This document shows positions 46,118 to 54,067 of a DNA stretch of 64,000 bases, one piece after another; the stretch's first letter is position 1, and every line of letters begins with the position of its first letter. The position numbers and the translations under genes were made by a program. The notes under the pieces are model-generated. The model was not told where the DNA came from. It made no database searches and worked only from the letters and a program-made list of their open reading frames with translations. The DNA is from Bosea sp. 124 (GTDB lineage Bacteria > Pseudomonadota > Alphaproteobacteria > Rhizobiales > Beijerinckiaceae), in assembly GCF_003046175.1 (NCBI RefSeq), contig NZ_PZZM01000001.1, positions 2,435,001 through 2,499,000 of the forward strand, in the 5' to 3' direction.

Positions 46118-46735
46118 TCAGGCGCTGCCGTGCCAGAGCGGGCGATAGCCGTTGGCGAGCGCGGCGAGCGTCGACGGTGGGGTCAGCACATGGACGATGC
46201 CGGCCGGCGGCTCCAGCCGCGCGACATAGCCGGCCGGTGACCAGAGCAGGGCCCGCCCGCTCTTGAGCGCAAGGAAGCCCTGCCCGTCCTCGCGCAAAAT
46301 CATGCTGCCATCCGGCAGGTCGGCGACAGGGATGTGGTGGAGCCTGTTCACCCGGCCGCTGCGGCGTTCATGGTCGAGGCGGCGGTCGATCTCGGGGAAG
46401 GAGGGCGTGTCGGTGAGGCCGGTGCCTCGCATCAGAGCGGCGCGATAGGCGAGCGCATCGGCGCGCCGACATTCCATGCAGGGGCGGTGGCCGGCGGCGA
46501 GCGCGGTGATCTCGTCGCAGAAGAACAGCTCGGTATAGCCCTTGCCCCAGACCTGTCTGCGCCGGCCCTTGAAAGCGAGCACGCAGCAGATCCATTGCCG
46601 GCTAGCATAGGTCCGCTGCGGCAGCGCGCGGGTCTGCGGATCGTGAAAGCGCCCGCCGCGATTGCCGAAGAGCAGGCCGCGGGCCGGATCGGCGAAGAGG
46701 CGGCCGTCAGGGGCGACGCGGTTGGGAAACGGCAT
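46118..46735 (-). CDS. Protein with Ada-like zinc-binding segment, function unknown
   Basis: A 205-residue soluble protein. Residues 50-95 read WICCVLAFKGRRRQVWGKGY and continue to ELFFCDEITALAAGHRPCME then CRR. This mirrors the metal-binding domain of the Ada methylphosphotriester sensor, where a CxxxC pair precedes ALAAGYRPCKRCRP. The remainder (about 110-205) is a separate domain with PVADLPDGSMILREDGQGFL and PPAGIVHVLTPPSTLAALAN. No methyltransferase domain (PCHR motif) is present. It lies 124 bp after cynS on the same strand but probably has its own promoter. A nucleic-acid-repair link is inference. Confidence 0.7.
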   Translation of the reverse strand: MPFPNRVAPDGRLFADPARGLLFGNRGGRFHDPQTRALPQRTYASRQWICCVLAFKGRRRQVWGKGYTELFFCDEITALAAGHRPCMECRRADALAYRAALMRGTGLTDTPSFPEIDRRLDHERRSGRVNRLHHIPVADLPDGSMILREDGQGFLALKSGRALLWSPAGYVARLEPPAGIVHVLTPPSTLAALANGYRPLWHGSA

Positions 46736-46858
46736 GGCGGAGACCCTGTGTCAGCCAGGCCGGCCTTATTATCATGCTCCGCCGTCGCCGTCCTCCGAGG
46801 CTCCCGCGAACGCCTCGCGTCGGCGATCGGAGGAGACGGCGGGCGCGGGATGGCCGCG

Positions 46859-47347
46859 TCAGACCTCCTTGAAACCGTAATCCGGGATGCCCTGCTCGTT
46901 GCCATAATATTTATAGGGCAGAAACTTGCCGGACATGGCGATCTTGACGCGGTCGCCCTTCGGGTTCGGCTCGCGCTCGAACTCGATGTTGAAGTCGATC
47001 GCCGACATGATGCCGTCGCCGAACTCCTCCTCGATCAGCGCCTTCCAGGCGGGCCCGTTGACCATCACCATCTCGTAAAAGCGGTAGATCAGCGGGTCGG
47101 TCGGCGGCATCGGCGTGCCCGTGCCGCGATAGGGCACTTCGTTGAGCATGCGCTTTTCATTCTCGGTCAGACCGAAAAGGGCAGCAGCCTTCTCGGCCAG
47201 CGGCTTGACCAGCTTCATCTGGCCGAGCAGCGCACCGACGATCAGCACCTCGGACATGCCGCCGATCTCCTCGGAGATGTACTTCCAGCTCCAGCCCTTC
47301 TCGCGCTTGATGTCGAGGATCTTCTCGGTGAGCTCTTCGCGCTTCAT
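46859..47347 (-). CDS. cynS: Cyanase (cyanate hydratase)
   Basis: A 162-residue homodecameric enzyme that converts cyanate and bicarbonate to ammonia and CO2. The N-terminal helical domain (LTEKILDIKREKGWSWKYIS) is followed by the catalytic C-terminal domain: Arg and Glu in DPLIYRFYEMVMVNGPAWKA and Ser in DGIMSAIDFNIEFE match the R96/E99/S122 triad of the E. coli enzyme. GGGAGACAACACC precedes the ATG. It is the last gene of the transporter operon, separated from the ATPase gene by 240 bp that contain a palindromic mobile-type element, so its expression may be partly independent. Confidence 0.97.
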   Translation of the reverse strand: MKREELTEKILDIKREKGWSWKYISEEIGGMSEVLIVGALLGQMKLVKPLAEKAAALFGLTENEKRMLNEVPYRGTGTPMPPTDPLIYRFYEMVMVNGPAWKALIEEEFGDGIMSAIDFNIEFEREPNPKGDRVKIAMSGKFLPYKYYGNEQGIPDYGFKEV

Positions 47348-47392
47348 GGTGTTGTCTCCCTGGTTGATCGTATCCCGGCCCTCGCCGGATGA

Positions 47393-47554
47393 GGCGCGAG
47401 GAACCCCTCTCCTGTAAGGAGAGGGGCAGGGGTGAGGTGTAGCCGGTGGACCAGCGAGCCGCTGCACCAGCAGCCGCGGTCGGGTTGCGGGAATAGCGGC
47501 GAAGGGCCGACCCCTCACCCTGCCCTCTCCCTACGGGAGAGGGTTCCCCGCGCC
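47393..47554. repeat. 162-bp palindromic element (MITE-like), copy 2
   Basis: Begins GGCGCGAGGAACCCCTCTCC and continues TGTAAGGAGAGGGGCAGGGG then TGAGGTGTAGCCGG; it ends with the inverted counterpart CCCCTCACCCTGCCCTCTCC and then GGGTTCCCCGCGCC. Arms and order match the element at 37502-37660. It is inserted between the transporter ATPase gene and cynS and could act as an attenuator or RNA stability element. Confidence 0.8.
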
Positions 47555-47587
47555 CTGTTCTGGACGGGCTGAGAAGACCATGGTCCG

Positions 47588-48478
47588 TCACGCCGCCTTC
47601 CGCCCTGCATCCGGCCCCGAACCATCCGCGCCCGGCCGCACCACCGGTGGATGGCGGCGGTCGTAGCCTTCGGGGATCGTGTCCCTGAAGGTCTTCGAGC
47701 GGGTGACGAGGAAGTCGATCAGATGGTTGCGGATGGCGTAGTAGTCGGGGTGGTGATGCACCTCGGCGCGGATGCGGTCGCGCGGCAGCGGGTTCTCGAC
47801 GATCTCGGCGATCATGGCGTGGGGGCCGTTGGTCATCAGCACGATGCGGTCGGCGAGATAGATCGCCTCGTCGACATCGTGGGTGATCATGAAGGCGGTC
47901 TGGCCGGTCTCCAGGCAGATGCGCCGGACCTCGTCCTGCAGCGTGCCGCGCGTCAGCGCATCGAGTGCCGAGAACGGCTCGTCCATCAGCATCATCTTGG
48001 GCTCGATCGAGAGCGCACGCGCGATGCCGACGCGCTGCTTCATGCCGCCGGACAGCTCCGACGGCTTCTTCAGCTCCGAGCCCTTCAGCCCCACCTTCTC
48101 GATGAAGGCCATGGCATGGGCGGTGACCCTGGCTTTCGGCCAGTCGCGATGGCGCGCGGCGACCGCGTAGGCGACATTGCCGAGCACGCTGCGCCAGGGC
48201 AGCAGCGAATGGCCCTGGAAGATCACGGCGCGGTCGAGCGAGGGGCCCTCGATCGCCCGGCCGTCGACGATCGCGGCGCCGTCATCGGGCGCATCGAGGC
48301 CGTTGAGGATATTGAGCACGGTCGTCTTGCCACACCCGGAATGGCCGATGACGCAGACGAATTCGCCTTTTTTCATTGAGAACCAAAGGTCCTCGAACAC
48401 CGTCGTCAGGCCGCCGCCTGCCTTCGGGTAACGCCGGGCGATGCCCTCGATCGAGATGAATTTTTCGGTCGGGCTCAT
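47588..48478 (-). CDS. Nitrate/cyanate-type ABC transporter ATP-binding protein
   Basis: A 296-residue ATPase of the NrtD/SsuB/CynD family. Walker A is VIGHSGCGKTTVLNILNGL, the Q-loop FQGHSLLPWRSVLGNV, the signature ELSGGMKQRVGIARAL, Walker B MLMDEPFSALDALTR and the H-loop MITHDVDEAIYLADRI. The C-terminal extension RAEVHHHPDYYAIRNHLIDF is shared with nitrate and cyanate importers. It starts 4 bp after the permease stop. With the other operon members it should energise cyanate (or nitrate/nitrite-like anion) uptake. Confidence 0.93.
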   Translation of the reverse strand: MSPTEKFISIEGIARRYPKAGGGLTTVFEDLWFSMKKGEFVCVIGHSGCGKTTVLNILNGLDAPDDGAAIVDGRAIEGPSLDRAVIFQGHSLLPWRSVLGNVAYAVAARHRDWPKARVTAHAMAFIEKVGLKGSELKKPSELSGGMKQRVGIARALSIEPKMMLMDEPFSALDALTRGTLQDEVRRICLETGQTAFMITHDVDEAIYLADRIVLMTNGPHAMIAEIVENPLPRDRIRAEVHHHPDYYAIRNHLIDFLVTRSKTFRDTIPEGYDRRHPPVVRPGADGSGPDAGRKAA

Positions 48479-48482
48479 CGGC

Positions 48483-49325
48483 TCAATCCGGATAGGTCAC
48501 GGCGCGCTGCAGGCGCGCCAAGGTCTGGTCGAGGATCATGCCCATCACGCCGATCACGGTGATCGCGACGATGACATTGGTGATCGAGAGGTTGTTCCAC
48601 TCATTCCAGACGAAGTAGCCGATGCCCGTGCCGCCCACGAGCATCTCGGCCGCGACGATGACCAGCCAGGCGATGCCGATCGAGATGCGCATGCCGGTGA
48701 GGATGGTGGGGGCGGCGGCCGGCAGAATGATGGTGAAGGCACGCCTGACCGGGCCGACCTCGAGCGTGCGGGCCACGTTGAGCCACTCCTTGCGCACGGC
48801 CGAGACGCCGAAGGCGGTGTTCAGCAGCATCGGCCAGACCGAGCAGATGAAGATCACGAAGATCGCCGAGATGCCGGAATCCTTGATCGTGTAGAGCGCC
48901 AGCGGCATCCAGGCCAAAGGCGAGATCGGCTTCAGAATCTGGATGAAGGGATCGAGCGCTTTCGAGATCAGCGGCGACATGCCGATCAGGAAGCCGAGCG
49001 GCACGGCGACGAGCACGGCCAGCGCATAGCCGAGCAGCACCCGGCCGAGCGAAAAAGCGAGCTGGATGCCGAGCCCCTTGTCGTTCGGGCCCTTGTCGTA
49101 GAACGGGTTCCTGAGATGGCCCCAGATCGTCCTGGCCACATCGAGCGGGCCAGGCATCGCCGATTTTCCCTGCGTGACCTCAAGGCCCATCAGCTTGGCG
49201 TATTCCGGGTCGATGCCGGCGGCGGGCTCGGTGCTGCCTTGCGTGGCGATGTGCCAGGCCACTAGGAAAATGACGAGGATCGTCAGCGACAGAAGCCCCG
49301 CCCGGAGATTGAGCCCGCTGGTCAC
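48483..49325 (-). CDS. Nitrate/cyanate-type ABC transporter permease
   Basis: A 280-residue binding-protein-dependent permease with about six helices. The EAA-type loop reads [20 protein letters not shown], and the C-terminal half [20 protein letters not shown] ... [20 protein letters not shown] is typical of NrtB/CynB. A GTG start at 49325 ([14 protein letters not shown]) with GGAG 9 bp upstream and a 4-bp overlap with the preceding gene fits better than any ATG. An inserted periplasmic segment (about residues 30-75, [20 protein letters not shown]) is characteristic of NrtB. Confidence 0.92.
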   Translation of the reverse strand: MTSGLNLRAGLLSLTILVIFLVAWHIATQGSTEPAAGIDPEYAKLMGLEVTQGKSAMPGPLDVARTIWGHLRNPFYDKGPNDKGLGIQLAFSLGRVLLGYALAVLVAVPLGFLIGMSPLISKALDPFIQILKPISPLAWMPLALYTIKDSGISAIFVIFICSVWPMLLNTAFGVSAVRKEWLNVARTLEVGPVRRAFTIILPAAAPTILTGMRISIGIAWLVIVAAEMLVGGTGIGYFVWNEWNNLSITNVIVAITVIGVMGMILDQTLARLQRAVTYPD

Positions 49326-49804
49326 AGTCCGAGCTCCGTCAGGCCGGGATGGTCGGCCGGGCGGGCGCCGAGCGGCCAGCGGAACAGCCGGTCGGCTTCC
49401 GTGATCGCGACGTCGTTGATCGAAGCCTCGCGCCGGGCCATGCGGCCGTCTTCCGCGAACTGCCATTGCTCGTTGCCATGGGAGCGGAACCAGGCGCCGT
49501 CGGCATCATGCCATTCATAGGCGAAGCGCACCGCGACGCGGCTGCCATGGAAGGCCCAGACCTCCTTGATCAGCCGGTAATCCTGTTCCCGGGCCCATTT
49601 GCGCTCGAGGAAACCGGCGATCGCCTCCCGCCCGGAGAAGAATTCCGAGCGGTTGCGCCAGCGGCTGTCGAGCGTGTAGGCCGCCGCGACCCTGACCGGA
49701 TCACGGCTGTTCCAGGCGTCCTCGGCGCCGCGCGCCTTCTGCGCGGCGCTGTCGGCCGTGAAGGGCGGCAGCGGCGGACGCGGAGGCTCGGACGGGCTTT
49801 CCAT
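49322..49804 (-). CDS. Nuclear transport factor 2-like (DUF1348) protein
   Basis: A 160-residue SnoaL/NTF2-fold protein of the DUF1348 type. The sequence [20 protein letters not shown], then [20 protein letters not shown] and [20 protein letters not shown], ending [14 protein letters not shown], is characteristic. Members are small cone-shaped proteins that may bind a ligand or act as an isomerase; no reaction is established. It is embedded in the cyanate operon, 6 bp after the binding-protein gene and overlapping the permease gene by 4 bp, so its product should serve the same process. Confidence 0.88.
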   Translation of the reverse strand: MESPSEPPRPPLPPFTADSAAQKARGAEDAWNSRDPVRVAAAYTLDSRWRNRSEFFSGREAIAGFLERKWAREQDYRLIKEVWAFHGSRVAVRFAYEWHDADGAWFRSHGNEQWQFAEDGRMARREASINDVAITEADRLFRWPLGARPADHPGLTELGL

Positions 49805-49810
49805 CACCTG

Positions 49811-51187
49811 TCAGGTCCGCTTGATCGCGAAGCTCTTGATGTAGTCCTCGGGCTTCGAGGCATCGAAGGTCTTGCCCATCACGACGATGGTCTTCGAGCC
49901 GCTGGTCGGCGGGGTCAGGCCGACCTCTTTCATCAGCCTGGCTGTGTCGGTCTCGAGGAAGACCTGTTTCGCCACGCCAGCATAGTCGATCTCGCCCTTG
50001 ACCTGCCCCCAGCGCTTCATCTGCGTGAGGATCCAGACGGCGAAGCCCTCCCAGGGGAAAGGGTCGAAGTCGATGCGCTTGGGATCGCGCTTCACATTGC
50101 CGAGCCCGTCGGCATAGGTTCCCGTCAGCACCTGCTCGACGACCGTCACGGGCTGGTTGAGATAATTGGCGGGCGCGATGGCCTCGGCGATCGGCTTGCG
50201 ATTCTCGTTCTTGGAGGCGAAGGCGGTGGCGTCGATGATCGCCTTGAGCAGGGCCGCATAGGTGTTCGGCGTCTGGGTGACGAACTCCTTCGAGGCGGCG
50301 AAGGCGCAGCAGGGATGGCCGTCCCAGATTTCCTTGGAGAGAATGTGGATGAAACCGACGCCGTCGAAGACCGCGCGCTGGTTGACCGGGTCGGGGGCGA
50401 GGAAGCCGTCGATGTTGTCGGCGCGCAGGTTGGCGACCATTTCCGGCGGCGGCACGGCGCGGATCTGGACATCGGTGTCGGGGTCGATGCCGTTCTCGGC
50501 GAGGTAGTAGCGCAGCAGGTAGTTGTGCATCGAGTAATCGAAGGGAACGGCGAATTTGAAGCCCTTCCACGACTTCGGATCGCGCTTGTCCTTGTGCTTC
50601 ATCGCCAGCGTGATCGCCTGGCCGTTGATGTTCTCGACCGCCGGCATCGTGTAGGGGATCGGGTTCGAGCCCGCGCCCATCGAGATCGCCAGCGGCATCG
50701 GCGAGAGCATATGGGCGGCGTCGTATTCCTTGTTGATGGTCTTGTCGCGCACGACGGCCCAGCCGGCGGTCTTGATGACGTCGACGTTGAGGCCGTGCTT
50801 TTCATAGAAGCCCATCGGCTGGGCCATGATGATCGGCGTGGCGCAGGTGATCGGGATGAAGCCGACCTTGAGGTCCTTCTTCTCCGGGACGGCCTGGGCG
50901 AAGGCCTCGGTCGCGGCGGCGAGCGGGAAGAGGCTGGAGATCGCAGCCATCGCGGTCGAGGCGCCGACCTGCTTCAGGAAAAAGCGGCGCTGCACATCAT
51001 GGGGGAAAAGCGCCCGCATGACGGCGTTCTCGACGACGCGCGCATAGCGTCCGTCCTCGCTGGCCGATACCTCGACAGCCTCGGCCCGAATCGCCTGCTC
51101 ATGTTCGGACTGGCTCTGGTGCCGGCCGCAATCGCAACCCCGGCGGATACGGCGATCGGCGTCGAACGGATTCTTGAACAAGGCCAT
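49811..51187 (-). CDS. Nitrate/cyanate-type ABC transporter substrate-binding protein with Cys-rich N-terminus
   Basis: A 458-residue NrtA/CmpA-family binding protein. The mature domain (about residue 100 on) has KVGFIPITCATPIIMAQPMG, TAGWAVVRDKTINKEYDAAH and FAVPFDYSMHNYLLRYYLAE, typical of nitrate/bicarbonate/cyanate binders. Before it lies a twin-arginine signal (RRFFLKQVGAS, about 67-77), preceded by an unusual roughly 65-residue cytoplasmic extension with RRGCDCGRHQSQSEH. Tat export would imply folding or cofactor loading in the cytoplasm. GGAGGACTCGC is a strong ribosome site. It is the first operon gene, 53 bp from the sigma-54 promoter motif. Confidence 0.92.
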   Translation of the reverse strand: MALFKNPFDADRRIRRGCDCGRHQSQSEHEQAIRAEAVEVSASEDGRYARVVENAVMRALFPHDVQRRFFLKQVGASTAMAAISSLFPLAAATEAFAQAVPEKKDLKVGFIPITCATPIIMAQPMGFYEKHGLNVDVIKTAGWAVVRDKTINKEYDAAHMLSPMPLAISMGAGSNPIPYTMPAVENINGQAITLAMKHKDKRDPKSWKGFKFAVPFDYSMHNYLLRYYLAENGIDPDTDVQIRAVPPPEMVANLRADNIDGFLAPDPVNQRAVFDGVGFIHILSKEIWDGHPCCAFAASKEFVTQTPNTYAALLKAIIDATAFASKNENRKPIAEAIAPANYLNQPVTVVEQVLTGTYADGLGNVKRDPKRIDFDPFPWEGFAVWILTQMKRWGQVKGEIDYAGVAKQVFLETDTARLMKEVGLTPPTSGSKTIVVMGKTFDASKPEDYIKSFAIKRT

Positions 51188-51239
51188 GCGCGAGTCCTCC
51201 GGCTGATCGAATGGGCGGCTGGTCGGTCGATCTGGATTA

Positions 51240-51254
51240 GCAAGCAGCGGGCCA
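51240..51254 (-). promoter_or_regulatory. Sigma-54 (-24/-12) promoter of the cyanate operon
   Basis: On the minus strand TGGCCC-GCTGC-TTGC fits the TGGCAC-N5-TTGC consensus with one difference outside the invariant GG and GC. It lies 53 bp upstream of the binding-protein start codon. The divergent gene encodes a sigma-54 activator, which strongly supports the call. Confidence 0.75.
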
Positions 51255-51282
51255 GCTCCGACTGCGCCAGGGACGGCATGAA

Positions 51283-51295
51283 AATCAAAGTCTTA
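51283..51295 (+). promoter_or_regulatory. IHF-type binding site
   Basis: AATCAAAGTCTTA matches the WATCAA-N4-TTR consensus exactly. It sits between the -24 element and the upstream dyads, where IHF bends DNA in sigma-54 promoters. Confidence 0.6.
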
Positions 51296-51312
51296 CGAGA
51301 AATCGGGGCTTG

Positions 51313-51354
51313 ACGAAATCTCGTTAATGACGAATTTTCGTGATTCAAATCACG
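51313..51354. promoter_or_regulatory. Clustered dyads, probable enhancer (UAS) for the sigma-54 activator
   Basis: Three dyads lie close together: ACGAAATCTCGT (51313-51324), ACGAATTTTCGT (51330-51341) and CGTGATTCAAATCACG (51339-51354, perfect). The first two share ACGA-N4-TCGT and start 17 bp apart. They lie about 60-115 bp upstream of the -24/-12 element and end 23 bp before the activator's start codon, so they could serve activation and autoregulation. Confidence 0.55.
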
Positions 51355-51376
51355 AGATGTCGCGAGAACGATCGCC

Positions 51377-53287
51377 TTGAGCGAACCTTCCCAGCCCCCG
51401 CCTTTGCAGGCGGCAGCCCTGCACCCGCAGACGACCTGGCTGTTCGAGAGCATGGTCGATGCCGCGTTGGCCGTGGACGTGCTGTCGGGGCGGATCCTGG
51501 CGGCGAACGAGGAGGCGCGGCGCCTGTTCACGCCGCTGGAGCGCGACCTCGTCGGCGCCTCGGTGATGGCGGTCTTTCCGGGACAGGCGGCGGCGCTGAC
51601 CGTGTTCACGGAAGCCGTGCTGCACAAGGGCCGCTACTGGACGCGCGCGCTGGCCCCGCTTTGCGCCGATGGCGGGCCAATCCATGTCGAATGCATCGGC
51701 TCGCGGCTGCTGACGCAGCCGGACCCCTCCGTGCTTTTGACCTTCTACGATCTCGACCTGCGCCACCGGCGCGATCTCGACGCCGAGGCCGAGCAGCATG
51801 TCCGCGGCGGGCTCAATGAGTGGCGGCGCACCGAGCGGCTGTTCCAGGAGATCGAGCGCAGTAACCAGCTCATCCTGCGCGCCGCGGGCGAGGGCATTTT
51901 CGGCGTCAATGCCGAGGGGCGGACGACCTTCGTCAATCCGGCGGGCGAAGCGATGCTCGGCTGGGAGACCGGCGAACTGATCGGCCGCGACATGCATGCC
52001 GCGGTTCATCATCACCGGCCGGACGGCACGCATTACCCGCACCAGCAATGCCCGATCTATGCGGCCTTCCGCGACGGGGCGGTGCATCATGTCGAGAACG
52101 AGATGTTCTTCCGCAAGGACGGCTCGGGGTTCTGGGTCGAGTACACCTCGACGCCGATCCGCGACCGCGGCCGGCTGGTCGGGGCCGTCATCATCTTCCG
52201 TGACATCAGCCAGCGCCACGAGGCCGACGAGCGCCTGCGCGCGGCGCTGGCGGAGGTCGATACGCTGCGCGAGCGGTTGCAGCGCGAGAACGCCTATCTG
52301 CAGGAGGAGATGCGGCTGGAGCGCAACCATCGCGGCGTCGTCGGCCGCTCGGGCGCGATCCAGAAGACGCTGAGCCAGGTCGAGCTGGTGGCGCGTACCG
52401 ATGCCGCCGTGCTGGTCACCGGAGAATCCGGCACGGGCAAGGAGCTGATCGCCAGCGCGATCCACGAGGCGAGCGAGCGTAACGCCCGCCCGCTGATCCG
52501 GGTAAACTGCGCCGCGATCCCGCGCGAACTGTTCGAAAGCGAGTTCTTCGGCCATGTGAAAGGGGCATTCACCGGCGCGCTGCGCGACCGTGTCGGCCGC
52601 TTCGAGCTGGCCGATGGCGGCACGCTCTTCCTCGACGAGGTCGGCGAGATCCCGCTGGAGCTCCAGGGTAAGCTGCTGCGGGTGCTGCAGGAGGGGCAGT
52701 TCGAGCGTGTCGGCGAGGAGCGCACCCGCCATGTCGATGTCCGCATCATCGCCGCGACCAACAAGGACCTGCGCCGCGAGGTGCGTGAGGGCCGCTTCCG
52801 CGAGGATCTGTATTTCCGGCTCGACGTCTTCCCGATCGTCTCGGTGCCGCTGCGCGAGCGTGTCGAGGACATCCCGCTGCTGGCGCTGCATTTCCTGAGC
52901 GGGGCGCAGCGCAAGCTCAAGGTCGAAGGGCTGATGCTGAGCGAGGGCGATGCACGCCGGCTCTGCGCCTATGACTGGCCGGGCAATGTCCGCGAACTGC
53001 AGAATGTGATCGAGCGCGCGGCGATCCTGGCCCGCAACGGCCGCCTGTTCGTCGCCCTGCCGGAGAGCGGCCGGAGCCCGTTGGCCAGCCTTGTGCCGGC
53101 ACCGGCGGCGGGCGCGATCCTGACCGAGCCCGAGCGGCGCGAGCGCGACCGCGCCAGCATCCAGGCGGCGCTGGAGAGTGCCGGCGGCAGGATCAGCGGG
53201 CCGAACGGGGCGGCCGCGATCCTCGGCCTGCCGGCGACGACGCTGGCCTCGCGGATCAAGACGCTGGGGATCAGGCGCGGCGGCTGA
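51377..53287 (+). CDS. PAS-containing sigma-54-dependent activator, Fis-type
   Basis: A 636-residue enhancer-binding protein. Two PAS-type sensor domains (about 20-130 and 155-290) replace a receiver domain; the second has [20 protein letters not shown] and [21 protein letters not shown] short coiled coil ([20 protein letters not shown]) leads to the AAA+ domain (about 325-550): Walker [14 protein letters not shown], the sigma-54-contacting loop GAFTGA (about 397), Walker [16 protein letters not shown] and the [10 protein letters not shown] segment. A Fis-type HTH closes the protein ([20 protein letters not shown]). A TTG at 51377 is the only plausible start. It is divergent from the cyanate operon and is its likely activator; the ligand sensed is unknown. 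Confidence 0.92.
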   Translation: MSEPSQPPPLQAAALHPQTTWLFESMVDAALAVDVLSGRILAANEEARRLFTPLERDLVGASVMAVFPGQAAALTVFTEAVLHKGRYWTRALAPLCADGGPIHVECIGSRLLTQPDPSVLLTFYDLDLRHRRDLDAEAEQHVRGGLNEWRRTERLFQEIERSNQLILRAAGEGIFGVNAEGRTTFVNPAGEAMLGWETGELIGRDMHAAVHHHRPDGTHYPHQQCPIYAAFRDGAVHHVENEMFFRKDGSGFWVEYTSTPIRDRGRLVGAVIIFRDISQRHEADERLRAALAEVDTLRERLQRENAYLQEEMRLERNHRGVVGRSGAIQKTLSQVELVARTDAAVLVTGESGTGKELIASAIHEASERNARPLIRVNCAAIPRELFESEFFGHVKGAFTGALRDRVGRFELADGGTLFLDEVGEIPLELQGKLLRVLQEGQFERVGEERTRHVDVRIIAATNKDLRREVREGRFREDLYFRLDVFPIVSVPLRERVEDIPLLALHFLSGAQRKLKVEGLMLSEGDARRLCAYDWPGNVRELQNVIERAAILARNGRLFVALPESGRSPLASLVPAPAAGAILTEPERRERDRASIQAALESAGGRISGPNGAAAILGLPATTLASRIKTLGIRRGG

Positions 53288-53432
53288 AGCGAAATCATCG
53301 ATCGTCCGTCGCTGTTCCGCGACGATCTGAACACGGCTTGTGCCGGGGGCTCATGCGAACCTCGGAGGGCGCCTGCCGCCGACCTCGGAGATTACCGCAA
53401 CTTTCCGAAATCGCGTCAGTCTCATCTTAACG

Positions 53433-53460
53433 TTACGCCGAGGTAAGACCCGCGGCGTAA
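53433..53460. promoter_or_regulatory. TTACGCCG-N12-CGGCGTAA dyad upstream of the flippase cluster
   Basis: Perfect 8-bp inverted arms (53433-53440 and 53453-53460) about 100 bp before the first gene of the cluster. It could be an operator or an RNA hairpin. The remainder of the 273-bp gap shows nothing else I can support. Confidence 0.4.
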
Positions 53461-53560
53461 GGCATTTGAAGTATTTTCCGCGCCATCCAGAGGCCGAAGC
53501 CAACCTTGTATCGGGAGACTTTCTTCCGGTCCGAAGACTTGTGGAAAAGCCCGAGCGCCG

Positions 53561-53929
53561 ATGAACGCCTATATTCCCCTGATCCTGTTCACGGTGCTGA
53601 CCAATGCCGCCGCGCAATTGATGCTGAAGCGCGGTATGACCGGCGTGGGCACGCTCGACGTGGCCGGCGACGGGCTGATCTGGACAGTTTTCCGGGTGGT
53701 CTTCAACCCCTTCGTCTTCGCGGGGCTTTGCACCTTTGTCATCAGCATGGCTTCGCATCTGGTCGTGCTGTCGAAGGTGCAGATCTCCTACGCCTACCCT
53801 TTCCTGAGCCTCGCCTATGTCGTGGTCGCGGCCTACGCCTACTTCGTCTTCAACGAGGATGTGGGCGCGGCGCGGATCGCGGGCATCGGCTTCATCGTGC
53901 TCGGCACGATCTTCATCGCACAAAGCTGA
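53561..53929 (+). CDS. Four-helix SMR/EamA-type membrane protein (possible flippase subunit)
   Basis: A 122-residue protein with four hydrophobic helices and the small-multidrug-resistance layout. It starts with YIPLILFTVLTNAAAQLMLK and has the conserved QISYAYPFLSLAYVVVAAYA segment, then EDVGAARIAGIGFIVLGTIF. This resembles the ArnE/ArnF pair that flips undecaprenyl-phosphate-aminoarabinose more than drug exporters. It heads a plus-strand cluster with an epimerase and an aminotransferase, consistent with flipping a lipid-linked sugar; that role is inferred. Confidence 0.82.
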   Translation: MNAYIPLILFTVLTNAAAQLMLKRGMTGVGTLDVAGDGLIWTVFRVVFNPFVFAGLCTFVISMASHLVVLSKVQISYAYPFLSLAYVVVAAYAYFVFNEDVGAARIAGIGFIVLGTIFIAQS

Positions 53930-53937
53930 GGGACATC

Positions 53938-54051
53938 ATGGATCTGATCGTTCGCCTGTTCCTGCGCCTCGGCGCCCTGCTGGAGCCGAAACCGGTGCTG
54001 GTTCCCGTTCCCGTGCCGGTGCGCAACCAGCGCCCGCGCCTGCCCGCCTAA
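53938..54051 (+). CDS. 37-residue Pro/Val-rich small ORF
   Basis: ATG at 53938, 8 bp after the flippase stop and with TGAGGGACATC as ribosome site, opens a 37-codon frame. It has an amphipathic N-terminal helix (MDLIVRLFLRLGALLEPKP) and a repeated Val-Pro tract (VLVPVPVPVRNQ). It ends 16 bp before the epimerase gene, so it fills the gap between two operon genes. No homologue is known to me. Confidence 0.5.
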   Translation: MDLIVRLFLRLGALLEPKPVLVPVPVPVRNQRPRLPA

Positions 54052-54067
54052 GCCGGAGAGCGCGCGC

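Noticed and set aside
49349..51313. A 654-codon plus-strand frame opposite the cyanate transporter genes
   Set aside because: It is antisense to the binding-protein and NTF2-like genes; repeated Asp/Arg/His composition without motifs.
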